DNA from: Siderastrea siderea
Taxonomy: Eukaryota > Cnidaria > Anthozoa > Scleractinia > Rhizangiidae
Length of the DNA stretch: 64,000 nt
Reading direction: 5' to 3'
Assembly: GCA_964030785.1 (NCBI GenBank)
Contig: CAXIQD010000434.1
Location: 62,001 to 126,000 of the forward strand
Shown one piece after another: positions 36,811 to 48,411 of this stretch; position 1 is the stretch's first letter; each line of letters begins with the position of its first letter. Position numbers and translations under genes: made by a program. Below the pieces are notes generated by a model that saw nothing but the letters and a program-made list of their open reading frames with translations, was not told where the DNA came from and did not search any database.

Positions 36811-36989
36811 GACCCGTAATTTATTAATGCAAAGACAAAAGTTTGAATGGGGTAAACCAACCAGCTGGTATTTGTTTACGTAACCCGACATTGTGATTAT
36901 AATTGCCCTTTTTTTTCTTTTCCTTTTTTTTTTCAACATTATACTTCTTTAGGGTGTTCATATTGGTTCGTTCTTTATTTGCAATTCAG

Positions 36990-37129
36990 GCTTCATTATC
37001 TACTTATTCTATGGTTATCGACACAGTTCGGAAGCAATGAAGCCAATCAGCGGTGAGGAAGGAGATGTAACGGTGGTACAGGAAACTCCAGAGATCGAAC
37101 AAAACATCAGTGCACCCCAGCCACAGTGA
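36990..37129 (+). CDS. CAT/SLC7-like paralogue 2, terminal exon
   Basis: The acceptor is AATTCAG before 36990. The exon completes the Gly codon split at 14423 and encodes the last membrane segment FIIYFLYGYRHSSEAMKP and an acidic tail ending APQPQ with TGA at 37127-37129. The phase and motif match paralogues 1 and 3. It is separated from its upstream exon by the whole Polinton, and an identical second copy exists at 40997-41136. Confidence 0.9.
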
Positions 37130-37900
37130 CCTGCACCAGCGATGGTGAAGCAAGAGCTGTTTAGACCAGCAGCCTATTCTGAACTTGAATCAATTGTACG
37201 GATTGCAAAAAAATGAGCAACTACCTTGCTAGCCAGCGTAGCAGGCGTAAACGGGGAAGGGGTGGGGAAGTGAGAGAGTGGGAGAAGGGGACTGGTGACC
37301 CCCTTCTCCTTAGATCCCTCATTATTCCGCTTCCAGTTCACGCTCGCTACGCAGGCTACTACCTTGCGGACACCTCGTCCTTAAGCCGGGTCACTTTTTA
37401 AAAGTAGAGGAATATTTGATCCTTGAGTAATGATGTTCATCTCAGTAAGCGTACCCTATGGTGACCAGCATGATGGTTGAATGCTAAAATAAAAACTCAG
37501 AAGTAATAACCATTATATACAGCTAATACTGCCATGGGGTACAGTAGAACGGACTCTACGTGCATTGATAGGTCTACATGAGTCTATAATTTGATCCACG
37601 GAGTAACGTTACGTTTTGTCAAAAAATACGACATTTGTCACCACTCTCGCTATCTTGAAGCCCCGTTATCTCGAACAGTTTTCTGTTTCCCTTCATAGAT
37701 TGAGATACCAGGGAGCCAATCAGAGCTCGAGCTTGCTCAAATCCAGACGGTTGTCTTGATAACAAAGCGGGCTCTAGATCTACCTACGGTAGATTTATTT
37801 GGAGCATACACGTACAGCTGTCACCTTAGAACGTGCACGTGCGAATTTATTAGTGTTTCAAGTTTAAAAATACAGTTCGCGACGACGACGACGACGACGA
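37130..37900. other. 3' UTR and downstream host DNA
   Basis: An AATAAA-containing AAATAAAAAC lies near 37484. No gene. The stretch ends in the GAC tract that marks the duplication junction. Confidence 0.5.
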
Positions 37901-37910
37901 GGTTAACCAG

Positions 37911-39723
37911 GTTAACCTGGTGCGATCACCAACTACGTCAACGCGCCCTCCAAGATCTCAGCCTCGACGATCTACTGGTCAGTGCCAATCCAGAGCCTCA
38001 TCATCACCAATACATCCAACATGTCCGAAATGAAGGCGAGTATAAGATCCCCGGGACCCAGATCTATGTGGATGGTTATTGCCCCGACACCCACACCGTC
38101 TACGAATTTCAAGGCTGTTTCACCCACGGATGCCCTACCTGTTATCCCCATCGCTACGAAAAACATCCCCGCAACTATGATCTGACGATGCATGACCTCT
38201 ATGACGCCACCCAAGACAAAGTCCAAAAGCTTACCAAACAAGGGTACAACGTCATTCAAATGTGGGGATGTCAATGGGACCACCTCCTAAAAACGCAACC
38301 AGAGATCGACTCCTTCGTCCGGGAACTCGACTTTATCCAACCTCTTGAACCTCGAGAGGCTTTCTGTGGAGGTCGTACCAATGCCATCAAACTCTACCAT
38401 CATATCACCCCTGGCCAAAAAATTCACTACATCGATGTCACCTCCTTGTACCCGTGGGTCAACAAGAAGTCCACCTACCCCAAAGGACATCCCACCATCT
38501 ATTCTCAGCCGGGTCACACTGACATACACCAGTACTTTGGTCTCATTCAATGCAAAATCCTGCCTCCCCGTGAATTGTACCATCCCGTGCTGCCTTACCG
38601 TCATGACGACAAACTGCTCTTTCCACTCTGTGCCCGTTGTGTGGAAGAAGAAATGGACAAACCTCTTTTGGACAGATCCTATCATTGCCCTCACCCCGAC
38701 GAACAACGCGCCCTCACAAGTACCTGGTGTACCCCAGAATTAAAGAAAGCCATCCAATTGGGGTACCAAGTCCAATACATCTATGAAGCCTGGCATTTTC
38801 ACGAGACCTGTGAGGGCCTCTTCGCCGATTATGTCAACACCTGGTTGAAAATTAAGCAAGAAGCTAGTGGGTGGCCTAAGGACGACATGACAGAAGAAGA
38901 AAAGCAACGTTACATCGAACAGTACTTCCTGCATGAAGGCATCCAGTTGGACTACCACAAGATCGAATACAACCCGGGCCTGCGTACCCTAGCCAAGCTC
39001 ATGTTGAACTCCACGTGGGGCAAGTTTGGACAACGCCTCAACAAGACGCAAATTCAAGCCTTTGATGATCCTCATGCCTTCCACTGTTTCTTGGATAGCG
39101 ATGCCTTAGACGTACGTCACGTGTCCGTTATCAATAATGACATGGTGGAGATCCACTACCAAAAACAAAAAGAGGACATCCGCGTGTCACCCAACCTCAA
39201 CATTTTTGTAGCCTGCTTCACCACCTGCCACGCCCGCCTTAAATTGTATGACGCCCTGGAACGCTTAGGGGAAAGAGTCCTCTACTTTGACACCGACTCC
39301 GTCATCTACCTGGAGGAAACACCCACTCAATTCCAACCTACCTTGGGTTCCTATCTAGGGGACTTCGCCTCCGAATTAGCTGATGATGAATACATTCAAG
39401 AATTTGTCAGTGGAGGACCCAAGAACTATGGGTATACTACGAATAAAGGAAAAGTGGAATGCAAGGTCAGAGGCTTCCGACTCAACAGTGAAGGACACAC
39501 CCAATTGAATTACAACGTCATGCGTCAGAATGTCAAAGATGAAATAGAAAGACCCCTTCCCAACCCTCGCCAAAACCAGGTGATCAACTCCCACCAAATT
39601 GTACGGAATCCAACAAACTACCAACTGTACACCCGACCAAGCAGTAAGTTCTATCAGTTAGTCTGCAACAAAAGAGTCATCGATCCACGCACCTTCAAGA
39701 CCTACCCCTATGGCTACCAGTGA
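37911..39723 (+). pseudogene. Duplicated 3' fragment of the Polinton polymerase
   Basis: Carries the polymerase half of the POLB gene from about residue 771 to the stop, with the DVTSLYP, LMLNSTWGKFG and YFDTDS motifs but without the exonuclease and zinc regions. The frame happens to be open about 50 codons upstream into host DNA (to about 37756) without a viral start or promoter, so this is a truncated copy, not a second replicase gene. Confidence 0.85.
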
Positions 39724-39928
39724 AAGCCCCAACAAGATCGTCGATTGTGTTCACTGTCCTCGAGAACATTGGGCACCACCACCACCACCCCCATTCTACA
39801 GTTCCTTTGCCATACCTTTAATGAGAAATCCTCGACGTCAACTACAACAATGGATCCGTGACAACAACCAATGGCGAAGAATAACTCGATGTCAAAAACA
39901 ATGGTGGGGACCCTCTATTGAACATTAA
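39710..39928 (+). pseudogene. Duplicate of the small gene 35703-35921
   Basis: Identical 72-codon frame carried along in the tandem duplication; its promoter context is lost with the polymerase 5' half. Confidence 0.6.
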
Positions 39929-40014
39929 GGAAACACTCAGCAAAAAAACCATTTTTCTCCGTTCTTGTAAAACAAACCAATAAAAAGTATTTTCTTCATT
40001 TTTGTGTGGTTTCC

Positions 40015-40364
40015 GGTTACCCCTCTTCCCAAAATTGGACTTTGGACTTTGAGCCCGCGTTTTCTCAGTGGTTTTACTTCCCCTTGAGCCCACGATCCAT
40101 TTTTCACACTAGTCAGCGGTTTCCCATTCAAAACCACGTGACTTCCGGTTCCCATGAGCCCGCGATCCCTTTTTCCACCTGGTCAGCGGTTTTTCCACCG
40201 GAAATGACTTATGACGTCACCGGAAGTTCCTCCGGTCACGTGATCGGTCAGCGGTTTTTCCACCGGAAATGACTTATGACGTCACCGGAAGTTCCTCCGG
40301 TCACGTGATCGCTCTCGACCAATCAGAAGCCAGGAAATCTTCTATCTGGGCGCAGTTTACTACT
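40015..40364. repeat. Extra copy of the right inverted repeat
   Basis: Identical to 36008-36357 including both 65-bp modules, and followed by CAAAGG at 40365-40370. It gives the locus a second possible right end. Confidence 0.9.
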
Positions 40365-40697
40365 CAAAGGTATCGCAGAACCCGGAAGGACCGAGGTGCT
40401 CCTCCCTATAGTGGGCTATTATAGGGAGCCCCCCCCCCCTTAAAGGGATGCCTTTTATTCCCTTGCAGTATATGAAAGGGTTGGAAAATTTACTGTTTTA
40501 GTATGTTAGAAGTTCACCAAAACACACCTGAAACTGACATAGACAGCAGCGACGTCTTAGTACTAAAAATTGAGGTCACTTGTTTGTTCTAGCCACGAAA
40601 GCATACTTGGGCGTGCCATAACATGCACGATGTAACATTTTCATTGCTGAGAACTGAGCAAACAAACAGAGTAGGATTTTTGATCTAACTTTGGATA

Positions 40698-40817
40698 ATT
40701 CCACGTTTCTGGGAAACCCCCCACCTAACCCTCCCCTAACCCAACATTCTGCTCTAAGTGATGATAAGTAAAAATGTTGGGTTAGGGGAGGGGTAGGGGG
40801 TCCTCGAAAAGTGGAAT
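40698..40817. repeat. Fold-back element, duplicated copy
   Basis: Same as 36691-36810, moved by the 4,007-bp duplication. Confidence 0.75.
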
Positions 40818-40996
40818 GACCCGTAATTTATTAATGCAAAGACAAAAGTTTGAATGGGGTAAACCAACCAGCTGGTATTTGTTTACGTAACCCGACATTG
40901 TGATTATAATTGCCCTTTTTTTTCTTTTCCTTTTTTTTTTCAACATTATACTTCTTTAGGGTGTTCATATTGGTTCGTTCTTTATTTGCAATTCAG

Positions 40997-41136
40997 GCTT
41001 CATTATCTACTTATTCTATGGTTATCGACACAGTTCGGAAGCAATGAAGCCAATCAGCGGTGAGGAAGGAGATGTAACGGTGGTACAGGAAACTCCAGAG
41101 ATCGAACAAAACATCAGTGCACCCCAGCCACAGTGA
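40997..41136 (+). CDS. Second copy of the transporter paralogue 2 terminal exon
   Basis: Identical to 36990-37129 with intact acceptor and stop. Either copy could be spliced to the exon ending at 14423; the proximal one already ends the reading frame and has its own poly(A) region, so this copy may be unused. Confidence 0.8.
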
Positions 41137-41887
41137 CCTGCACCAGCGATGGTGAAGCAAGAGCTGTTTAGACCAGCAGCCTATTCTGAACTTGAATCAA
41201 TTGTACGGATTGCAAAAAAATGAGCAACTACCTTGCTAGCCAGCGTAGCAGGCGTAAACGGGGAAGGGGTGGGGAAGTGAGAGAGTGGGAGAAGGGGACT
41301 GGTGACCCCCTTCTCCTTAGATCCCTCATTATTCCGCTTCCAGTTCACGCTCGCTACGCAGGCTACTACCTTGCGGACACCTCGTCCTTAAGCCGGGTCA
41401 CTTTTTAAAAGTAGAGGAATATTTGATCCTTGAGTAATGATGTTCATCTCAGTAAGCGTACCCTATGGTGACCAGCATGATGGTTGAATGCTAAAATAAA
41501 AACTCAGAAGTAATAACCATTATATACAGCTAATACTGCCATGGGGTACAGTAGAACGGACTCTACGTGCATTGATAGGTCTACATGAGTCTATAATTTG
41601 ATCCACGGAGTAACGTTACGTTTTGTCAAAAAATACGACATTTGTCACCACTCTCGCTATCTTGAAGCCCCGTTATCTCGAACAGTTTTCTGTTTCCCTT
41701 CATAGATTGAGATACCAGGGAGCCAATCAGAGCTCGAGCTTGCTCAAATCCAGACGGTTGTCTTGATAACAAAGCGGGCTCTAGATCTACCTACGGTAGA
41801 TTTATTTGGAGCATACACGTACAGCTGTCACCTTAGAACGTGCACGTGCGAATTTATTAGTGTTTCAAGTTTAAAAATACAGTTCGC

Positions 41888-42000
41888 GACGACGACGACG
41901 ACGACGACGACGACCGTAAGGTGATGATGACGACGACGGCGACAACGGTAAGGTGATGATGATGACGACGACGGTAATGATGATGATAATGATGGTGGTG
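41888..42000. repeat. GAC/GAT microsatellite
   Basis: GAC and GAT triplet runs interrupted by CGGTAAGGTGAT. The first part of this tract is the breakpoint of the 4.0-kb duplication. Confidence 0.9.
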
Positions 42001-44531
42001 GGAGAATTTTCAGCTGGTGCCTCCTTCAGGGATGAAAGATATCGTTTATTAAAATGTCCTATACCCACAGAAGCTGCATTGCTTTCTTTTAATTTAGTTG
42101 TATCGGGTGGTTTGTAACCAATCCGATCCCTAGAGTTTCAAAGGACAATGGCGTTGGGGCCATGTTGGTGTACTATAACAAAAGGAGCTAATAGGACACC
42201 AACAGCGATGACGTAATGTGCAGAGTTAGTCTCAATCTGAAGTAAACATATGCACAAATATCAGCAGAAAAATGCTGAATTTTTAAAATAAAACAATACT
42301 CAGAGTTTTTAAAAATAGTTCACCTCCTTGCTGGTATTTGTGAATATTTAACTTCAGCTTCTTTTGTCTTTTTATCTAGCTTTTTATTTTGTCTTTTTAT
42401 AAGCTCCTAAGTTATCCAGTTCTACCATATTATTCTTTCTATAAAGTACACCACGAAGCAATTACACTCGCACAAGGTCCAAAAATCTTTTTAAAGCATA
42501 ACCCAACAACCTTCTTTGGCTTAGTGCGGGCGGTTGAATTTTCAATAAACCAGCCTGAAGCGTATGGAAAATTGATTGCCAAAATCACAAAACACTGTTA
42601 TCAACTTTTTGTTCAATGATCCGTCACTGGGAAGTATGCATGCTTAACAATTATAATGTCTGCCGTTTCTATCAACTTTTTTAGTTAGCTTGGGGCCTCG
42701 AGCTTTAACTGACTGTTTCAGGTCCTCACGAAAACAAATCTGCGAGAACAATATTTGATGTAGCCTGTGTAGCCAGCATTTCCGTAGGTTTTCCTACGCC
42801 TTTTCATGCGCATCTTTTTCTATTTCTTCAAAACAACAATAAACAGAATAGAAACATCTTTTATTAGTTGGAACAAAGAGAAGGTGGACTATATAATCAC
42901 AATCGATTTTAAATTTAACCGATGTCTGCTTCTTTCTCTTTCTGTCCCATATTTTATTTTTTCTCAATAATGCATGGTGTTTCTTCAGTTAAGAATGCTA
43001 CTTTGCAGCCAAAATAAAATAAAAGAAATAGGTGTTAGCATCCAGTTAAAATTCAATGTCATCCCAAGACTATTGTTTCCGAGCTATGGCAATCAGTCAA
43101 ACGTGAAAAAGTGTCTCCTGCCCGCTCAAATATATTGACATATCATGTTGTCAGAAGCGCATGTAGTGAAGCTTCGCTGTCGTTTTATGATGTTTTGTCA
43201 TCTGAACAGTTACAGCTAAAGCACCGACTTGGTAGCAGGGAATCTGAAATGCGTTGTATTTAAGGTTAAGACAACTGAACACTCCGGTCTATATATATCA
43301 GTGATGTTTTGTTGGTGTGATTCATAAGGTAAGCAGTTTATTCATTTGATTCATGTGTGTGTGTAATTATATTTATATCTACGATGAAGACTTGTTCGTA
43401 AGAGCGGAGCTAAATTCCTTTCTTAGGTGTATGCCAAAATACGCAATTGTTTATCCGTTGTCATCTTCGAATCAACAGCAAATATTATCGAAGTTAAATT
43501 GGCCGTATTTATCTAAGGAAACATAACACTTCGTCTTAGAGCATAATTACGCCTCTCAGACGAATTGTCTGATTATGCATCTTCCAAGATAACTACTGTC
43601 CTCTCCTCTTTTCACACCAGATATTAATTTTAATGTTGGATCTAGGAAAAGGGGCATGTCGATACCTGCGATTAATTTCTTTATTCAGTCTTGTGAACTG
43701 TTTGGTTGATTAAGTGTACGTGTACTTAACATTTTGAAAGGAACGGCTGAGAAATTTCATGTTGATTCTTCTGGGCTAGTGCACATATTCACGAATCACG
43801 AGTCCGTGAAAATTACGCCTGTTGGGAGAAGGGGAGCACTGTTAAGTATTGGTTACTCGAAATGCTATGCTTAGTTTTAAGCTACTTTTAATTAGTGCCT
43901 GAAAATGGCGGGCAAATTGTGATGATGTTGGCCATAAATAGGGAACGACTTGAAATGGTGTATATTTTACCCGGGGGGCTCTCCTCGAAATGTTTTGTGG
44001 GGGTATGCCGCCTGGTTATCAAAACCCTGACCCTTCTTCAGACATTTTGTTTTCCCATACCTGTTTTCAGACCTCGCGTCTGAAATCCTGACCCATTGTC
44101 ACACCAGGCGTGCGTTTCTTGAAAGCCCCGAAATTTTTCGGGCCGATTTCGGGCACGATAACTCACACCATACTTTGCACTGAAACAAAGAAGTTTCTAA
44201 GCATAAAACTTTCTTATTAGTGAAACATCTCTTACCTAAAAGCTAAAATAACAGCTTTGTAGAATGAGTGGTTCATATTTTTAAGAATGGCTTTTTGGGG
44301 TCGAAAACTTTTCGGGGCTTTCGAGAAACGCGCCCATTTTCGGACTTTCAGACTAAAATGATTTAAAAAACAAATTTATAGTATGTATTTATTTAACTTT
44401 TTCCGAAGGCCGTTACATTTTTCTTGATAATGGTGACAAGATTTCACCGAAACGTCTCTTCGTTTTGTCGCTTATTTTTCTTATTAATTCATTCTCTTCA
44501 GCCAGAACTGCGTGCATTAACTATCTTCCAG
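42001..44531. other. Intergenic region upstream of transporter paralogue 3
   Basis: No gene, tRNA or clear repeat. The sequence just before 44532 ends TCTTCCAG, an acceptor-like end, so a 5' UTR exon of paralogue 3 is probably somewhere in this stretch; I cannot place it. Confidence 0.4.
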
Positions 44532-45670
44532 ATGGCCTGCCAGAGTTTGTGTGACAACCTAACTCGTAAAAAGCCAGCTGAAGTATGGTTGTCAGATACT
44601 CCCCTAAGAAGGTGTTTGACAGTAATTGACCTCACGTCTCTTGGGGTGGGGTCAATCGTTGGTGCTGGTTTGTACGTTGTAGCAGGCGACTTAGCACGAG
44701 AAGTGGCAGGGCCTGCAGTCGTTCTGTCCTTCCTCCTGGCGTCCATCTCTGCGTTGCTTTGCGTTTTCTCGTACGCCGAGTATGGCTGTCGTATTCCCAA
44801 GGCTGGCTCAGCGCACATTTACACGTATGTAACCTTAGGTGAAATATGGGCTTTTATTGTCGGTTGGAATGTTGTCTTGGAATATATCATCGCAGGCGCT
44901 AGTCTGGCCCGAGCTTGTAGTGAGTATCTTGACACAGTATTTCAAGGCAAAATCTACCATTTTTTCATGCATGACATAGCTACTTGGAATCATGCTGGAA
45001 TTGCCCCGTTTCCAGACTTTCTTGCGACTGCTATAGTAGTGGCTGTGGTGACACTGGTATGCCTGGGAGTTCGCAGCTCTGTAAATGTCCAGAAAGCGGT
45101 AACAGTAGGAAATTTTATTGTCATTTTCTTCATGATCATCTACGGACTCTTCTTTGCAATTTTAAGAACTGGACGAAGAATTTTACACCTTATGGCGTTC
45201 AGGGAGTTCTGCGAGGCGCTGCCAGTGCCTTTTTCGCGTTTGCTGGATTTGACGTAATCATAACAGCTTCTGAAGAAACCGTTTACCCACAAAGAAACAT
45301 TCCACTCTCATTAATTCTGATTATAACAATCAGCACCATTGCGTATCTAGGTGTCACAACTGTATTGACTCTTATGTTACCATATCAGGAGCTAGACACC
45401 TTCGCGCCACTGGCAAAAGCATTTTCTCAAAACGGGAACTTTCCGGCTGCTAAATACATCATAGCATGTGGTGGAATTTGTGCGACTATCAGCTCTTTAG
45501 CGTGCGTCGTGTTTTCCTCTTCGAGAATCGTCTACTCCATGTCAGTTGACGGCATGCTTTTAAAATGGTTTTCCCATGTAAATGAATGGAGTCACTCCCC
45601 AGTGAGGGCAACAATCATTGCAGGTTGTTTCAGTGCAATGCTGGCACTGATTTTTTATATCACCCAGCTG
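44532..45670 (+). CDS. CAT/SLC7-like paralogue 3, first coding exon, with a frameshift
   Basis: ATG (MACQSLCDNLTRKKP) follows an acceptor-like CTTCCAG, as in paralogue 2. Permease landmarks are RRCLTVIDLTSLGVG, SYAEYGCRIPKAGSAHIYTY, GVQGVLRGAASAFFAFAGFDVI and SRIVYSMSVDGMLL, with donor GTAAGT at 45671. The exon is 1,139 nt against 1,140 in paralogue 2. The reading frame changes at about 45157-45162, in GCAATTTTAAG, where one base is missing by comparison. Upstream and downstream parts are otherwise well preserved, so this is either a young inactivating mutation or a sequencing error at a short A/T run. Confidence 0.85.
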
Positions 45671-46536
45671 GTAAGTTGTTTCTAGTCCATGTAGAGCGTT
45701 TTTCAGTTGGGAGTCGTAAAACCAAAGCCATAGTAATTACTCTGGCAAATTGCAACAAATGCATACCACACAACGAACCAATCAGAAATCGAGACAAATA
45801 CATGTAACTTGCGTCAAGAGCGGGAAAACGCATGCAAGTAAGCAATGAGAGTTTTTATGCCAAACATAGAGCGCAGTAAAGGAAAACCAAAGCAAATGCA
45901 AATTATTTTCGACTCTCAGTTGAAAGCCGCCCTTACGAGTATGTAATGCGGCGCGGATAAGCAGGTACAGAGATTTTCTGTCGATCGTCTGAAACCAACT
46001 CAAACATTCTGGCCAATCGGAGACGTTAACGGTGCAACGAACCTTTGAAAACAAGCAGAAAAACGCCTGTGCACAAAGTCACAATGTAAGTTTTGTTATA
46101 ATCTTTATTCAGTTTGGTTGTGAAGGTAGCGCAGGTATTTCTAACCAGTCAAAGAGCACAGATAAACAAACCCAAAGAAAACCTGAACTACTCATTTTTG
46201 AGACTCAACTGAAACCGCTCTAAACGATGGGAGGGGAGAGGGGAGTATTTCCAGTATGCAAAAACAGTGAAACTATATTACAGATAGAAAATGTTTAAGT
46301 CACCTCTTAAATCTAGTGCGCTAGTATCAGAGTACTCCACTGGGATCTAACGAAGTTCTCGCAAATGTGCAACTTTGTGTTTTAATCAACCAGTAATTTT
46401 TATGACGAGAATGTGGTCAACATAGCATTTACCATATTTGCACCACGTCTAGCTCAATTCAGTCTCAAGCGCGTCTTTCACCGCACAGTCAGTACTTGTA
46501 TATAGGGCTTACCGATTTTCCCTTGTTTTTCTACAG
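45671..46536 (+). other. Intron 1 of transporter paralogue 3
   Basis: GTAAGT donor and CTACAG acceptor; nothing recognised inside. Confidence 0.7.
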
Positions 46537-47131
46537 GTGGAGCTTCTTTCCATTGGAACTTTGTTGGCGTACACAACTGTGACCATATCTGTTCTTGTGA
46601 GTCGTTACCAACCTGGAGTCCAAAGCGTGCACGAAAACAGCGTTCGTGACACATCAAAAGCCAGAACAGGAAAATGGCTTCAAGGCCTGTGTTCAACGGC
46701 TGATTCAGAAGATGATTCTCTCGATAAAGTTTCCCAGGCGGCGTACCAGCCAGTCACAAAACAGGAAGAATCTCAAAATGAAGATGAGGATGGTTATAAA
46801 AAGGAAGCAAATCAAAGTACAGCGTTTTGTGTAAAGGTGGGGGTATTTTTTCTGGTTGTTGGTATCACTGGCCTCACAATAGTTCTCTCCTCTGCTTTTG
46901 ATCACATTTCAAACGCAGAGTGGTGGGCAATTTTCCTGGTTTGTTTGTTCTCGGACTCAATCATTGTGTCACTTGTCGCCATCCAGCTTCAACCCAAGAA
47001 CTCTGCCACGTTCCCATTCATGGTTCCTGGTGTTCCCTACATTCCAGCTATAACCATCTTCATCAATTTCTTGTTGATGACAAACCTTCAATGGATGACA
47101 TATGCTCGCTTTGGCATTTGGATGGCATTCG
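46537..47131 (+). CDS. CAT/SLC7-like paralogue 3, second coding exon
   Basis: 595 nt, same length and phases as 13829-14423. VELLSIGTLLAYTTVTISVL, a hydrophilic loop (KQEESQNEDEDGYKKE), then the C-terminal permease domain with NSATFPFMVPGVPYIPAITI and ARFGIWMAFG. Donor GTAAGT at 47132, with the last codon split after its first base. Confidence 0.9.
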
Positions 47132-48174
47132 GTAAGTATTTATCCAATTACCTTTTTTTTTATCTGAAGATTTCTGCATGGGTATCGATCCTTTTTGTAC
47201 CTGACACGTGCTTTCAATCTGGGACGAGGTACAAAGTATTGACAGGCCTAACACGACTCCTGCTGGTTTCGCGACGTTGTTTACATGTCAATTGACCTTT
47301 AGAGTTTAGCCTTGACGAGTATATCCTTAAGAGATCTGCCTCTTTTATAACAGATAATTGGTGGTTCCTTAAAAATCTCCCGCAGCAATGGCTGCTGTTG
47401 AATGAGATGCCATTTGCTCATTATGATTTTCTTTAAGTTCGGCACTGATGGATTGTATTGCGTGACAAAAGGCAAAATGTTTTTTCGCATTTTTTGTTTT
47501 TCTTGGAGCGCTGATTTTCTCTCGGTAAATTTGACTTCAGAGAGTATCTTTTCGACTAGGTCGCTTGGGTAACCTCGTTCGCGTAGACGCGATTTGAAGT
47601 TACTAATATTTTCTTCAAAGAGTGGTTTTGAAGAGTTGGCTCTGAGAAGTCTTAGGGCTTCGCCTTTGATAAAGCCCTTTGCCACGCCTGGGGCGTGACA
47701 GGAGGAGAAGTGCGTGTACTGAAAAGTCTCAGTGGCTTTGAAGTGGGTGCGAATGTCCAGGATGGATTCTTTATTAAATCTTTCGCCTTTAAAAACTGTC
47801 GTGTCTAGAAAGTTTATTTCTTTCTGTGATATGTCAGCCGTGAATTTAATTGTAGGATGGTGCCTGTTAGCTTCCGAGATAAAGAGGTTAATGTCCTCTC
47901 TCTTGGCGTCCCACAGAGAAAATACATCGTCAATATGCTAGTCGTGTTGTAAGTGCCAATATATTTTTTACGTTGAAAGCTTAAGGTTTTGAAAAGAAAT
48001 GGGGCAAAGGAGGAAGAACACACTCAGAACTCTATTTCATAAAGACGATGTGACAAAACTTGACAAACTTGTCAAAAAAGGAGGTAAACAAGCATGGCGT
48101 CTGGACTTACCACACCTCTAAATATTGTTTTAAAGAACTTGTTAGTTACTGAAAATAGTGTTATTTTTCTCCAG
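47132..48174 (+). other. Intron 2 of transporter paralogue 3
   Basis: GTAAGT donor, TCTCCAG acceptor. Most of it is the antisense Penelope-like fragment listed separately. Confidence 0.7.
47299..47950 (-). mobile_element. Penelope-like retroelement fragment (reverse transcriptase end)
   Basis: On the minus strand one frame runs from an RT catalytic motif of the IDDVFSLW type (complement of about 47915-47940) through IKFTADISQKEINFLDT and FSSCHAPGVAKGFIKGEALRLL to KWHLIQQQPLLREIF and RGRSLKDILVKAKL. This order is typical of the RT palm-thumb end and linker of Penelope-like elements before a GIY-YIG domain. Both ends are missing. It lies antisense in an intron. Confidence 0.75.
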
Positions 48175-48311
48175 GTTTTATTATCTACTTCCTGTATGGT
48201 TATCGGCACAGCATAGAAGCTATTAAACCAGCCAATCAGACAGAAGGAAAATACGTCCTGTCTGAGACTCCAGACATTCAAAGTGTTGTCAACAAACCTC
48301 AGATACAATGA
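48175..48311 (+). CDS. CAT/SLC7-like paralogue 3, terminal exon
   Basis: Completes the split Gly codon and encodes FIIYFLYGYRHSIEAIKP and a short tail ending NKPQIQ, TGA at 48309-48311. AATAAA at 48406-48411. With the other exons it would give 623 residues if the frame were continuous. Confidence 0.9.
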
Positions 48312-48405
48312 TACGCAACGGGAACCTGCTTTCAATAGTTACCTCTTTTACACTGAATGTTATATACTATATTTTACAACTATGAAGTTGTAAAAACTAA
48401 ATTTC

Positions 48406-48411
48406 AATAAA
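48406..48411 (+). terminator. Poly(A) signal of transporter paralogue 3
   Basis: AATAAA 95 bases after the stop. Confidence 0.6.

Larger units (their letters stand above)
33903..37900. repeat. 4.0-kb tandem duplication, unit 1
   Basis: Unit 1 covers the polymerase 3' half, the small 35703 gene, the right inverted repeat, intron DNA and the transporter terminal exon with downstream sequence. Unit 2 starts 4,007 bases later. Conceptual translations of both units are identical over their whole length. The break lies in a GAC tract (37881-37900). Confidence 0.95.
37910..41907. repeat. 4.0-kb tandem duplication, unit 2
   Basis: Exact-looking copy of 33903-37900. The junction carries a 9-base insert (GGTTAACCA, 37901-37909) that repeats the GGTTAACC at the start of the unit, i.e. 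a templated filler. Unit 2 continues into the full GAC/GAT microsatellite at 41888-42000. Confidence 0.95.

Noticed and set aside
37756..37910. N-terminal extension making a 655-codon second polymerase
   Set aside because: The extra codons come from host DNA and the GAC tract upstream of the duplication junction; there is no viral start, promoter or exonuclease region.
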